Shown: in pieces, positions 1-8,751 of the stretch | How the letters are laid out: each line of letters begins with the position of its first letter | Position numbering within the stretch: the first letter of the stretch is position 1 | Source: Duganella flavida | Lineage (GTDB): Bacteria; Pseudomonadota; Gammaproteobacteria; Burkholderiales; Burkholderiaceae_D | NCBI RefSeq assembly: GCF_009857445.1 | Contig: NZ_WWCN01000012.1 | Location: forward strand, 168,516 to 232,515 | Reading direction: 5' to 3' | DNA length: 64,000 bases | Made by a program: the position numbers and the translations under genes | The notes under the pieces: generated by a model | The model's input: the letters and a program-made list of their open reading frames with translations, nothing else | What the model was told of the DNA's origin: nothing | The model's database searches: none

Positions 1-152
1 TGACCGGCAAGTACTACACGCCAGCCAACACCAGCTGCAATATGAACTGCAACACCTTCCTCAACATCATCTACAACCCGTATGCAGGCCAAGATGTACG
101 CGGCGATATCCACGTCCGCTACTTCGGTTTTGAATTGAACAAGCGTTTCTGA
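1..152 (+). CDS. C-terminal end of an outer-membrane beta-barrel protein, probably a TonB-dependent receptor (partial)
   Basis: The frame open from position 3 ends with TGA at 150-152. Its last residues (VRYFGFELNKRF) alternate polar and hydrophobic positions and finish with phenylalanine, the usual C-terminal signature of an outer-membrane beta-barrel recognised by the BAM machinery. Asn-rich loop-like sequence precedes it. The size of the missing part is unknown, so TonB-dependent receptor is an inference from the style of the last strand; a porin is the alternative. It is followed 30 bp later by a DUF2059 gene on the same strand. Confidence 0.6.
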   Translation, partial: TGKYYTPANTSCNMNCNTFLNIIYNPYAGQDVRGDIHVRYFGFELNKRF

Positions 153-182
153 TTTATCTGGATTTACCTGGAGGAGCACACA

Positions 183-728
183 ATGAAAAAAGCAAAACAC
201 GGTCTGATGCTGCTGGCCTTAAGCGCAGCCTGCCTGGGCGCCCACGCCGCCGCGCCGGTCTCGCCGGCCAAGCAAGCGCTGGTCGACCAGGTTCTCAAAC
301 TGTGGAACATCGACAGCATCGGCCAGTCCATGCTGCAAGTGCCGGTGGCCGATGCGGTGCAACAGGCGCGCGCCATGCTGCAAGGCCGCGCCGCGCCGGA
401 AAAGCGTGACGCCGCCATGAACGACATCGTCGGCGAAGCCAAGGCCTTCATGGCCGAAGCCACGCCGATCACCCGTGCCAGCGCCGACAAGCTGATCCCG
501 ACCACTATCGCCCCGCTGCTGGCCGAGCGCTACACCGAAGAAGAACTGAAGCAGCTGATCGCCATCCTGGAATCGCCGGTCAAGAAAAAATTCGAAGCCA
601 TGCTGCCGGAAATGCAGAAGAAGCTGGGCGAAGGCGTGGCGACCGACACCCGTCCGGTGATCGATCCTAAACTGCAAGGCCTGAAAGAAAAAATCGGCCT
701 GCGTTTGCGCGCTGCGGTCACGCCATGA
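183..728 (+). CDS. DUF2059 domain-containing exported protein
   Basis: A 181-residue protein with an N-terminal signal peptide (MKKAKHGLMLLALSAACLGAHA) that should be exported to the periplasm. The C-terminal half (YTEEELKQLIAILESPVKKKFEAMLPEM, read in segments) is the helical DUF2059 signature of a conserved proteobacterial family without established function. GGAGGA at 171-176 lies at a good distance from the ATG. The stop codon overlaps the start of the AraC-type regulator by four bases (ATGA), so the two are probably translated as one unit. No catalytic residues are evident. Confidence 0.8.
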   Translation: MKKAKHGLMLLALSAACLGAHAAAPVSPAKQALVDQVLKLWNIDSIGQSMLQVPVADAVQQARAMLQGRAAPEKRDAAMNDIVGEAKAFMAEATPITRASADKLIPTTIAPLLAERYTEEELKQLIAILESPVKKKFEAMLPEMQKKLGEGVATDTRPVIDPKLQGLKEKIGLRLRAAVTP

Positions 729-1729
729 CGTACTCTTCCGCCCTGCATCTGGTGCGCGGCGTGAAATCGCGCCTGGCGCAATCCGGCGTGCAGGCAGAAT
801 CGCTGTTCGCGCAGGCCGGCCTGGACGAAGGCGACGGCATCGCCTGCGACGCGCTCACGCTGTCGGACAAACTAAGCCACCTGTGGGAACTGCTGGTGCA
901 GCAATCGGGCGATCCGCTGATCGGCCTGAAAATCTCGACCCCGCACCGGCTCGGCTGGCTGGGCGTGATGGGCCACATCATGCTGGTGTCGCCGACCGTG
1001 CAAAGCTCGATCGAGCGCTGCCACGGCCACACCCGCGTCGGCCTGCTGCTGCCTGGCGCCCAGCGCGAAGTGCCGCAGCAGCGCTACGACTTTGTCTGGT
1101 GCGTGCTGCTGCGTTCCCTGCGCTGTGCGGCCGGCCGCGACGACATCGCCCCGGTGGTGGTGGAATACACCTTCCCGGCGCCAGCCAACGCCCAGGTGTT
1201 TGAAGAGACTTTCGGTTGTCCGGTGCGCTTTGGCATGCCGCACAATGTGATGGAGTTTTCCGACACCGACCTGGTCGCGGCGCTGCCGGCCAATCCGCCG
1301 CTGATGAACGGCGGCGGCGAGCACGTGCTGGCGACGCTGGCGACGGCGCAGCCGCCAACCTTCAGCGGCAAGGTACAAGCCTTGCTGGCCAGCCTGCTAC
1401 CGAAAGGGCCGCCGCACCGCGACGACGTGGCGGCGCAAATGATGATGAGCGAGCGCACCTTGCAGCGCCGCCTAGCCGAGGAAGGCACCAGCTTCACCAA
1501 CCTGGTCGACGACACCCGGCGCGAGCTGGCGCGGCAGTCGCTCAGCGCCGGTGAGCTATCATTAAAAATGTTGAGTTTCCAGCTGGGCTTTTCGGAGCCG
1601 AGCGCGTTCTACCGCGCGTGCAAGCGCTGGTTCGGCATGGCGCCGTCCGACATCCAGCACCTGGCGCACCAGCCGGGACCGGGGCCGGACGTGCTGCAAG
1701 CGCCAGTCAAGCCACGTAAAACCGCATAA
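725..1729 (+). CDS. AraC family transcriptional regulator with arabinose-binding-like N-terminal domain
   Basis: A 334-residue regulator. Residues about 15-200 resemble the N-terminal domain of the OruR/ArgR-like AraC group (arabinose_bd type), which senses a small ligand. Residues about 225-315 form the paired helix-turn-helix DNA-binding domain (MMSERTLQRRLAEEG, then LGFSEPSAFYRACKRWFGMAP). The start overlaps the DUF2059 stop. The ligand and targets cannot be told from the sequence. The neighbouring DUF2059 gene and the gene 10 bp downstream are the obvious candidates for co-expression. Confidence 0.85.
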   Translation: MTYSSALHLVRGVKSRLAQSGVQAESLFAQAGLDEGDGIACDALTLSDKLSHLWELLVQQSGDPLIGLKISTPHRLGWLGVMGHIMLVSPTVQSSIERCHGHTRVGLLLPGAQREVPQQRYDFVWCVLLRSLRCAAGRDDIAPVVVEYTFPAPANAQVFEETFGCPVRFGMPHNVMEFSDTDLVAALPANPPLMNGGGEHVLATLATAQPPTFSGKVQALLASLLPKGPPHRDDVAAQMMMSERTLQRRLAEEGTSFTNLVDDTRRELARQSLSAGELSLKMLSFQLGFSEPSAFYRACKRWFGMAPSDIQHLAHQPGPGPDVLQAPVKPRKTA

Positions 1730-1738
1730 CAGGAGAGC

Positions 1739-2413
1739 ATGATGGGATGGTTATCGAGGAATCAAAATAAATCGATGCTGGGTCAGCTGCTGGTCAAGCA
1801 GAAGCTGATTACCGAAGAACAGCTGGCCAGCGCAATTGAACTGCAACGCAAGACCGGTCAGCGGCTGGGTGACATTTTTGCCGACCTCAACCTGATCACC
1901 CAGGAGCACATTGAAAACGCCCTGCGCAAGCAGCGCCGTTTGCGGATGGCGGCGGCGATCGCCACCTCCCTGCTGGCGCCGCTGGAAACCTATGCGGCCT
2001 CGGCCTTGCCGGCAGCGGCCCTGACCGCCAGCGCCCCGGTCAGCAACCGCGCGCTGAGCGACGAAGAACTGGGCGACACCGCAGCGCAAGGCCTCAGTGA
2101 CGACCTGGTCAGCGCCGTCAAACACGCCAAGAGCAACGGGCTGGAAGTGATCGGCGACATGAGCAAGGTGCTGAACCCGGTGCTGGGCTTCCTCGAAGCC
2201 GACACGACGATGAAAAACGTGGTCTACGACCCGACCAAGGCGGCCGCCACCATCAACAAAGACGGCTCACTGACGTTGAGCCTGCCGTCCTCGATTGGTG
2301 AAATCGCCTTCAACAACATCCGCGTAAAAGGCACCGAAGGCAGCAGCTTCGGCAGCATCTCCATCAAAGGCATCGACCTGACCGGCACCTCCATCACCGT
2401 CGGCTTCCACTGA
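1739..2413 (+). CDS. Protein with GspE/MshE N-terminal-like domain
   Basis: A 224-residue protein with GGAG at 1732-1735 just before ATGATG; the first ATG is used here, the second (1742) is equally possible. Residues about 10-65 (LGQLLVKQKLITEEQL, then RLGDIFADLNLITQEHIENAL) show the repeated helix-loop pattern of the N-terminal domain of type II secretion and type IV pilus ATPases, some of which bind cyclic di-GMP. No ATPase domain follows. A hydrophobic stretch around residues 70-95 and a Gly/Ser-rich predicted beta C-terminus replace it. The function is unknown; a regulatory or surface-structure adaptor is possible. Confidence 0.6.
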   Translation: MMGWLSRNQNKSMLGQLLVKQKLITEEQLASAIELQRKTGQRLGDIFADLNLITQEHIENALRKQRRLRMAAAIATSLLAPLETYAASALPAAALTASAPVSNRALSDEELGDTAAQGLSDDLVSAVKHAKSNGLEVIGDMSKVLNPVLGFLEADTTMKNVVYDPTKAAATINKDGSLTLSLPSSIGEIAFNNIRVKGTEGSSFGSISIKGIDLTGTSITVGFH

Positions 2414-2423
2414 CGGCCACAAC

Positions 2424-2520
2424 ATTCGGGGTCAGCTCTGTCATTCGGACAAATAATACGCGTATTGATATTTCTCAAATTCCATGCGCGCTTGTCCAAA
2501 TGACAGAGCTGACCCTGAAT
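2424..2520. repeat. 97-bp element with 29-bp near-perfect inverted terminal arms (REP/MITE-like)
   Basis: The left arm 2424-2452 and the reverse complement of 2492-2520 agree at 27 of 29 positions. The core of the arm reads GTCAGCTCTGTCATT. The 39-bp loop contains the perfect palindrome AATACGCGTATT at 2455-2466. The same arm core occurs again alone at 44743-44763, so this is a dispersed sequence rather than a gene-specific terminator. It sits between the convergent ends of the GspE-N-like gene and the M28 peptidase gene and could also act as a terminator. There is no coding potential. Confidence 0.75.
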
Positions 2521-2522
2521 TG

Positions 2523-4093
2523 CTATTTGTTACGGGGGACGGCGAAGGCGTCGCCGGCTTTCCATTCGGGCAGCTTGGCGCCGTTGGCGATCAGGCGGCC
2601 CAGGTTGAGCGTGTATTGCGCCGTCTGCACCATGCCCGACAGGTCCCAGCTCGGATCGTATTCGTCACTGGCCTGGTGGTAGCGCTTGCCGTAGGCTTGC
2701 GCCTTGGCCTTGGCTCCTTCAGGATCTTTCACGTAGTCACGGCCAGACTCGATCGAGAACGCCGGCACGCCATTCTTGGCGAAGTTGAAGTGGTCGCTGC
2801 GGAAGTAGCCGCCTGCCAGGTCCGGCTTGGCGTCAGCAATTCGCATGCCCATCGATTTGGCCGTCGTCTCGGCCAGCTTGCCCAGCTCGGTACGCTCGCT
2901 GCCTTGGGTGCCGATGTCGCCAGCGGCCACAGCGGCGACGCGGCATAGGCCGCGCTGCCCAGCAAGCCCTGCTCTTCTGCTGCTACCCACAGGAACATCT
3001 GACTGCGCTTGGCCGGCGCATGGCGCGCTTGCTCGGCCATCGCCAGCAAGGCCGCCGAGCCGGAGGCGTTGTCGACTGCGCCGTTGAAGATAGTATCGCC
3101 GGTGTCGCCCTGCTTGCCGAGATGGTCCCAGTGCGCGCTGTAGATCACCACTTCATCCTTCAATTTCGGATCGGTGCCCGGCACCACAGCAGCGACGTTG
3201 AATTGCTCGACTTTGCGTACTTCGGCCTTCATCTCGCCATTCAGCTTGGCAGCCAGCGGCACTGGCTTGAAGTCCTTCTTCTCGGCCGCTGCGCGCAGCG
3301 CGTCGAGGTCCTGGCCGGCCGCCGTGAACAGCGCGCGTGCGGTGTCGTCGGTGATCCATCCCTGCAGCTGCGTGCCCAGCGTACCCGCCGCCAGTTGGAA
3401 ACGCTCTACGCCAGACCAGCTGTTCTGGATCACGCTCCAGCCGTACGATGCCGTCGGCGTGGTGTGAATCAACAGCACGCCGGCCGCCCCCTGGCGCTTG
3501 GCTTCTTCAAACTTGTAGGTCCAGCGGCCATAGTAGGTCAGGCCTTTGCCGTTAAAGCGGTTCGGCTGCTCGGTAGTTGGCTGCGGATCGTTGACCATCA
3601 TGACCAGCACTTTACCTTTCAAATCCATGCCCTTGAAATCGTTCCACTGCTCATCCGGCGCAGTGATGCCGTAACCGACGAACACCAAGTCTGCATTGAA
3701 GCTATGCGCCGCCGTCGCATCACCCGGCGCAAACACCCAGTCCTTGCCGAAGGCGATATCCAGCGCTTTGCCGCCCGCTTCCAGTTTCAGCGTGCTCTCG
3801 GCAGGCTGCGTCTTCACGCCCGCGATCTGCACCGACTGGCGGAAGCTGTTGCCATTGCCCGGCTTCAGGCCCAACGCCATCGCCTGCGCTTCCAGGTACG
3901 CCACGGTCAGGTCGCCGCCGCGCTGGCCGGTGCCGCGGCCTTCCAGCAGATCGCTGGCGAGGAAAGAAAGGTGAGCGCGCAGCGGCGCTTCCTGCACCGC
4001 AGCGGTCTTGCCCGCGTCTGCATGGGCCGGGAATGCCAGCGCCAGGCTGATGGCCAGCGCGGAGGCAACGAAGGAGGGTGTCATTTTTTTCAT
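2523..4093 (-). pseudogene. M28 family metallopeptidase with internal deletion and frameshift
   Basis: From the ATG at 4091-4093 the protein begins with a clean signal peptide (MKKMTPSFVASALAISLALAFPAHA) and runs through a PA-domain-like insert into an M28 aminopeptidase domain. Zinc and catalytic motifs are visible (SAHWDHLG, VDNASGSAALL, AEEQGLLGS). After SPLWPLA, near 2900-2915, the family reading continues only in another frame (GTQGSERTELGKL, GGYFRSDHFNFAKNGVPAFSIESG, to the stop at 2523). The N-[IV]-D segment holding the fourth metal ligand, normally between these blocks, is absent, so bases are missing as well as the frame being shifted. In this state it should not make an active enzyme. 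An assembly error is the alternative. Confidence 0.8.
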
Positions 4094-4160
4094 GATGTCC
4101 TGTGGGCTAAGGTAAGCAAGGCGGGATTTCCGCGCGCACATTGTATGCGAAAATATCGGC

Positions 4161-5072
4161 ATGACTGCTCGCAACTCCTACATCGGCCGCTTCGCGCCCT
4201 CGCCTACCGGCCCCCTGCATCTCGGCTCGCTGGTGGCCGCCATCGCCAGCTATCTCGACGCCAAAGCCCACCACGGCCAGTGGCTGGTGCGCGTCGAGGA
4301 CGTGGACGGTGCGCGCAATGTGCACGGTGCAGACGATCACATCCTCGCCTCACTGCAGCGCTGCGGCATGCATTGGGATGGCGAGGTCACGTGGCAAACC
4401 AAACGCTACCCGCTGTACCAGCATGCGCTCGAACAGCTCGGCGATCTGGTCTACGCCTGCGGCTGCTCGCGCCGTGAGATCGCCGATTCGCAGCTCAACC
4501 AGGTGACGCATCACAATCAGGCGCTGATCTATCCCGGCACCTGCCGTAACGGCCTGGCGCCGGGCAAAGTGGGCCGCGCGCTGCGCGTGAAAGTACCGCA
4601 ATCGCCGCATTGCGTGCCGGCCTTCGATGACCGCTGGACCGGCCACTACAGCCAGGACCTGACCGCCGAAGTGGGCGACTTCATCATCCGCCGCGCCGAT
4701 GGCTACTGGGCCTACCAGCTGGCCGTGGTGGTGGACGACGGCGCCCAAGGCATCACCGACATCGTGCGCGGCGTCGACCTGCTTGATTCCACGCCGCGCC
4801 AGCTCTACCTGCAACAGATACTGGGCTTGCCGCAGCCAAGCTACCTGCACGTGCCGGTGGTGCTCAACGAAGCCGGCGACAAGATGTCCAAGCAAACCGG
4901 CGCCATCGCCTTCGACGACGGCAGCGATCCACAACAGCTGCTGCGCAGCGCCATCCTGCCGGCCGCCCGTTTCCTCGGCCTCGATGTGCAGGCCGACAGC
5001 ATCGATGCTTTCTGGCGCGCCGCCATTCCCGCATGGGCACAACTGTTGCAAACCTTGCCACGCGGCGCCTGA
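4161..5072 (+). CDS. gluQ: Glutamyl-Q tRNA(Asp) synthetase
   Basis: A 303-residue truncated GluRS-like enzyme that activates glutamate and transfers it to queuosine in the anticodon of tRNA(Asp). The HIGH-type motif (APSPTGPLHLGS, residues about 12-23) and KMSKS-type motif (GDKMSKQTG) of class I synthetases are both present. The zinc-binding Cys-x-Cys (YACGCSRREI) and Tyr-x3-Cys (YPGTCR) set typical of GluQRS is intact, and the anticodon-binding domain is lacking, as expected for this family. It lies divergent from the M28 gene with only 67 bp between them. Confidence 0.93.
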   Translation: MTARNSYIGRFAPSPTGPLHLGSLVAAIASYLDAKAHHGQWLVRVEDVDGARNVHGADDHILASLQRCGMHWDGEVTWQTKRYPLYQHALEQLGDLVYACGCSRREIADSQLNQVTHHNQALIYPGTCRNGLAPGKVGRALRVKVPQSPHCVPAFDDRWTGHYSQDLTAEVGDFIIRRADGYWAYQLAVVVDDGAQGITDIVRGVDLLDSTPRQLYLQQILGLPQPSYLHVPVVLNEAGDKMSKQTGAIAFDDGSDPQQLLRSAILPAARFLGLDVQADSIDAFWRAAIPAWAQLLQTLPRGA

Positions 5073-5102
5073 TGGCGTGCGCCGCGCCAGCTGGCTTTTC
5101 CC

Positions 5103-5108
5103 TACACT
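5103..5108 (+). promoter_or_regulatory. Possible -10 element (TACACT) six bases before the CYTH-CHAD start
   Basis: TACACT at 5103-5108 is followed by only six bases before the ATG at 5115, so a transcript starting at the usual distance would begin at or next to the start codon. No Shine-Dalgarno sequence is visible in front of this ATG. This fits a leaderless mRNA, but the -35 region is weak and translation coupling from gluQ is an alternative. Confidence 0.3.
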
Positions 5109-5114
5109 GAGCTG

Positions 5115-6593
5115 ATGGAAGTCGAACTCAAACTCTTGCTTGCGCCCGAGGACAACAGCAAGCTGCTGCAACACCCGCTGCTGGATGCGCCGGCGCGCGT
5201 GCAGCAGCTCAACGCCCGTTACTTCGATACGCCGGACCTGCACCTGCTGCGTCACGGCGCGGGCCTGCGCGTGCGCAAGGAGGATGGCGAGTGGATACAG
5301 ACTATGAAGGCCGGCGGCAGCGTGCAAAGCGGCCTGCATAGCCGTAACGAGTGGGAGTGCGTGGTCGACCGATCCTGGCCGCGTCTCGGCAAGCTGCGCA
5401 AGCTGGTTGGCGATGACGAACAGTGGCTGTCCATGCTGGACGCGCCGGATTTGAAGGACCGGCTGGAGCCGCTTTTTTTAGTCGACGTGGAACGCCAGCT
5501 GTGGAATGTGGAAAGCGACGGCAACCGCATCGAAGTCGCGCTGGACATCGGCCATATCGAGCGCAAAGGCCACAAGGTGGCGGTCAATGAAATCGAACTG
5601 GAACTGAAGGACGGTGACCCAGCAGGACTATACGCGTTCGCCTTGCAGCTGCTGGAAGATATCCCGCTCCGTATCAGCAATATCAACAAGGCGCAGCGCG
5701 GCTACATGATGGTGCGAGCAACCGGCCACGCGCCGTATCGCGCGCAAGCGCTGGAGCTTGAGCTCGACGCCAACATGAGTGACGCGCTGCCCGCAGTGCT
5801 GGGCAACTGCCTCGAACACATCCAGCGCAACGAAGTGGCCGTGGTGGAGGGCCACGATCCCGAAACGCTGCACCAGATGCGCATCGGCGTACGCCGCCTG
5901 CGCTCCGCCCTCAAACTGTTCGCACCGATAGCGCCCTGCCCGCCCGCGCTGCAGGAAGACATCAACTGGCTGGGTGCTGAACTGGGCGCGGCGCGCGACT
6001 GGGACGTGCTGCTGTCGTCCACATTGGCGCGCGTGGACTCGGCGCACATGGAACTGCAAGCACTCGCTCTCCAAGCCGCCCACGCCAAACGGCGCGAGGC
6101 GGCGCAAGCCTTGCTGTCGCCGCGCTACACGCGGTTGATGCTCACACTAGGATCGTGGATGCTGCAAACCGCACCGCTGCTGAACGGAGCGGCCGCCCAG
6201 TTCTCGCGCCAGCATCTCCAGCATCTGCACAAGTCACTGGTCAAGCGCGCCAACCGCATGCATGAAGACGATCCGTCCAGCGCACACCGCACGCGCATCG
6301 CTGCCAAGCGGGCCCGCTACGCGCTGGAGTTCTTCCACTCGCTGTATCGCGAAAAAGGTACGCACAAATATTTGAAAACGCTGGCCGCAACGCAGGAAGA
6401 ACTGGGCAAGCATAACGATCTGGTGGTGGCGGACAGGTTGCTGCAAGAGCTGCTGCTACAGCATCCTGATTCGGCCGGTGTCATTCAATTCGCGCGCGGC
6501 TACCTGCAAGCGCAGCAGGCCACCCGGCCCGCCGGCCTTGACCCCATCCGCAAGCACCTGCACGCGCTGCGGCTACCGCACGCACGCCACTGA
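5115..6593 (+). CDS. CYTH and CHAD domain-containing protein (inorganic triphosphatase-like)
   Basis: A 492-residue fusion. Residues 1 to about 205 form a CYTH tunnel domain starting with the diagnostic ExExK (MEVELKLLL) and containing further Arg/Lys/Glu pairs (LRVRKEDGEW, NEIELELKDGDP), as in bacterial inorganic triphosphatases. Residues about 215-480 form the helical CHAD domain with conserved histidines (HQMRIGVRRLRSALKLF, HRTRIAAKRARYALEFF), a polyphosphate-binding module. The likely role is triphosphate or polyphosphate hydrolysis or sensing in the cytoplasm. It follows gluQ on the same strand at 42 bp. Confidence 0.88.
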   Translation: MEVELKLLLAPEDNSKLLQHPLLDAPARVQQLNARYFDTPDLHLLRHGAGLRVRKEDGEWIQTMKAGGSVQSGLHSRNEWECVVDRSWPRLGKLRKLVGDDEQWLSMLDAPDLKDRLEPLFLVDVERQLWNVESDGNRIEVALDIGHIERKGHKVAVNEIELELKDGDPAGLYAFALQLLEDIPLRISNINKAQRGYMMVRATGHAPYRAQALELELDANMSDALPAVLGNCLEHIQRNEVAVVEGHDPETLHQMRIGVRRLRSALKLFAPIAPCPPALQEDINWLGAELGAARDWDVLLSSTLARVDSAHMELQALALQAAHAKRREAAQALLSPRYTRLMLTLGSWMLQTAPLLNGAAAQFSRQHLQHLHKSLVKRANRMHEDDPSSAHRTRIAAKRARYALEFFHSLYREKGTHKYLKTLAATQEELGKHNDLVVADRLLQELLLQHPDSAGVIQFARGYLQAQQATRPAGLDPIRKHLHALRLPHARH

Positions 6594-6974
6594 TTAGCGG
6601 CGCGCTTCTTTCGCGCTGACGTTCCAGCTCACCGTGCCCGGGCACTTGGCCTGCTGCACGGCGGCCAGCGTGTCATCGGCTTCGCTGCTGGCCTGCGTGT
6701 ACTCCTTGCGGCCGGAGACCTTGAAGTGCAGCGCAGGCACGTTGGAGCTGGCAGTCTTCGACAAGGCCGGCGCGAAACCGCGATCGCTCAGGATCTTGCG
6801 GCACGCATCCATGCCATTCAGCTTATCCGATTCAATCTCGATGCTGAACACCCAGCTCTCCACGTAACCGCGCGCAGCACGCGCCGGCTCCGGCAGCATC
6901 AAGTCGGATGGCAGCGTGGCGGCATTCACTGCGCCAGCCAGCAAGGCGGCGCTCAGCGCGATCAGGCGATACAT
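6594..6974 (-). CDS. Small exported protein of unknown function
   Basis: A 126-residue protein with signal peptide MYRLIALSAALLAGAVNA and two cysteines (MDACRKIL, AKCPGTVSW) that could form a disulphide in the periplasm. The start at 6972-6974 is preferred over the upstream ATG because GGAAGGA sits at a proper distance only from it. The mature part has alternating beta-like segments (VESWVFSIEIESDKL, VPALHFKVSGRKEY). I do not recognise the family. It ends directly against the stop codon of the convergent CYTH-CHAD gene. Confidence 0.6.
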   Translation of the reverse strand: MYRLIALSAALLAGAVNAATLPSDLMLPEPARAARGYVESWVFSIEIESDKLNGMDACRKILSDRGFAPALSKTASSNVPALHFKVSGRKEYTQASSEADDTLAAVQQAKCPGTVSWNVSAKEARR

Positions 6975-7010
6975 AGGCATTCCTTCCAATCCGGTAAAGA
7001 CGCTATGGTA

Positions 7011-7607
7011 TCAGGCCAGCATCGGATACAGCGTGGCCACCAGCAGCAGTGCCATAACAAGGTTGAAGATGCGCACCGAGCGCGCATCCTGCAGCACGCG
7101 GCGCATCGCCACGCCGAACATGGCCCAGGCGCCGACGCAGAACACGCCGATCAAGCCGAAGATCCCGGCCAGCATGGCCGCATCAATCACCGTAAATCCC
7201 TGCGGCAGATAGGTGGTCAGCGCGCTCAGGGCCATCACCCACGCTTTCGGGTTAATCCACTGGAAAGCCGCCGCACCGAAGAAGGTCATCGGCTTGGACA
7301 GCGCGGCCTGCTCGCCGTTCATCGGCGCTGCGTGCGCCAGCTTCCACGCCAGCCAAAGCAGGTACAGCGCGCCGCCATATTTGAGGATAGTCTGCAGCAT
7401 CGGCACCTGCTCGAACACCACGTGCAAGCCCATGCCGGTCGCAAAAATCATGAAGGTGAAGCCGCAGGTAATGCCGAACAAATGCGGCAGCGAGCGCACA
7501 AAGCCGTAATTCAGGCCGGAGGCCAGGATCATGGTGTTGTTCGGGCCTGGCGTGATGGAACTGACGGCGGCAAAGGTGCACAGTGGCAGCAGCAATTCGA
7601 GCGACAT
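7011..7607 (-). CDS. LysE family translocator (amino-acid or metabolite exporter)
   Basis: A 198-residue inner-membrane protein starting MSLELLLPLCTFAAVSSITPGPNNTMILASG. The SITPGPNN motif near residue 20 is the hallmark of the LysE/RhtB exporter superfamily, and five to six hydrophobic helices follow. An upstream in-frame ATG at 7680-7682 is rejected because the added residues are polar and fall in the operator-like region. The substrate cannot be assigned; such proteins export lysine, homoserine, threonine or similar compounds. The repeat-rich 100 bp upstream suggest it is controlled by a dedicated regulator. Confidence 0.85.
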   Translation of the reverse strand: MSLELLLPLCTFAAVSSITPGPNNTMILASGLNYGFVRSLPHLFGITCGFTFMIFATGMGLHVVFEQVPMLQTILKYGGALYLLWLAWKLAHAAPMNGEQAALSKPMTFFGAAAFQWINPKAWVMALSALTTYLPQGFTVIDAAMLAGIFGLIGVFCVGAWAMFGVAMRRVLQDARSVRIFNLVMALLLVATLYPMLA

Positions 7608-7630
7608 GGTGTATCCGTGTGTGGAGTGTG

Positions 7631-7719
7631 TACTTGCATTGTACGGCCGAGTGTACTGGCGTGTACCAGTACACTTGTGCAAACAGTTTCCACCACTGTA
7701 CTGGTGGTTTTACCGGTAC
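7631..7719. promoter_or_regulatory. GTAC-rich palindromic operator region upstream of the LysE-type gene
   Basis: Within 89 bases GTAC occurs seven times. The strongest element is a perfect inverted repeat, GTGTACTGG at 7651-7659 and CCAGTACAC at 7666-7674. A second imperfect copy, GTACTGGT at 7698-7705 and ACCGGTAC at 7712-7719, overlaps the end of the lysR gene. The arrangement directly ahead of the exporter start, with several spaced copies, fits cooperative binding by a repressor or MocR-type activator. Which protein binds is unknown. Confidence 0.55.
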
Positions 7720-8663
7720 GACTTCCTTTTTCCCAGCTGCCGGTAGAATCCTTCCAGCTCGCGCGCCACCAGGTCCTGGCCGTTTTCGATCACAAAATCC
7801 TGGAACGCCGCCGCCACCTTCGGGATCGGCTGGTCGCTCAGGTGCATGATGTGCCAGTCCGCCTCCACCAGATTGATGGGCAGCGTCGCCAGCAGGCCAG
7901 CCTCGAATTCCAGCCCGCAGGCGTGCACTGACAGGAAGCCGACACCCAGTCCAGCCGCCACCATGCGCTTGATCGCCTCGTTGCTCGATACCTCGGAGCC
8001 GAATTCCGCCGCATGCCCCTCCGCGCGCAGCAGCTTCTCCACCGCCGTGCGCGTGCCCGAACCGCGCTCGCGCACCAGCAGGTTGGCCGCCATCACATCG
8101 TTGAGCGTGACTTTTTTCTTCTTCATCAGCGGATGCGAAGGACTGGCGACAAACGCCATCGGATGGCGCGCGAACTTGGCGGCGTTGGTACGCAGCTCGC
8201 GCGGCGGCGTGCCCATGATGGCCAGCTCAATCTCGTGCCGCGCCAGCATGTTGATAATCTCCGTGCGGTTACCCACTTGTAGTTTGAGCCGCACGTCCGG
8301 CCGCTCCAGCGTGAACGGCACCAGCATTGGCGGCAGCAAGTGCTCCGCCGTGGTCACCGCGCCGATGCGCAGCGTACCGGAGGTGACACCCTGCAGCGCC
8401 GCCAGTTCATCGGCCGCCTGCTCCCACAGCCGCAAGATGCGTTCGGAGAATTCGGCCATCACCTCGCCCGCCGCCGTCAATTGGATATTGCGCCCCACCT
8501 TGCGCGTGAGCGCCATGCTGGCGATGTCTTCCAGTGTGCGGATTTGCAACGACACCGCCGGCTGCGTGAGGTGCATGGCGTCCGCCGCGCGCGACACGCT
8601 GCCGTGGCGCGCCACCAGGATCAACGACTGTAGCTGGCGAAAACTCGCATGATACATAAGCAT
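7710..8663 (-). CDS. LysR family transcriptional regulator
   Basis: A 317-residue regulator with the typical N-terminal winged helix-turn-helix (FRQLQSLILVARHGSVSRAADAMHLTQPAVSLQIRTLE, in segments) and a periplasmic-binding-like effector domain from about residue 95. The effector domain resembles that of CbbR/CysB-type members (TLRIGAVTTAEHLLPPML). A second ATG two codons in (8657) is a possible alternative start. It is divergent from the HAD-like gene (89 bp gap), the usual arrangement for a LysR protein and its target, so the HAD-like/NDH-2 pair is the first candidate regulon. Confidence 0.85.
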   Translation of the reverse strand: MLMYHASFRQLQSLILVARHGSVSRAADAMHLTQPAVSLQIRTLEDIASMALTRKVGRNIQLTAAGEVMAEFSERILRLWEQAADELAALQGVTSGTLRIGAVTTAEHLLPPMLVPFTLERPDVRLKLQVGNRTEIINMLARHEIELAIMGTPPRELRTNAAKFARHPMAFVASPSHPLMKKKKVTLNDVMAANLLVRERGSGTRTAVEKLLRAEGHAAEFGSEVSSNEAIKRMVAAGLGVGFLSVHACGLEFEAGLLATLPINLVEADWHIMHLSDQPIPKVAAAFQDFVIENGQDLVARELEGFYRQLGKRKSYR

Positions 8664-8751
8664 TCCTTATCATTTATCGAAAATCTTTAATTTTTCTTTT
8701 GTAGATTCTACCTCTATATTGATAATCATCTGACATCGTTAAGCGAGAATT

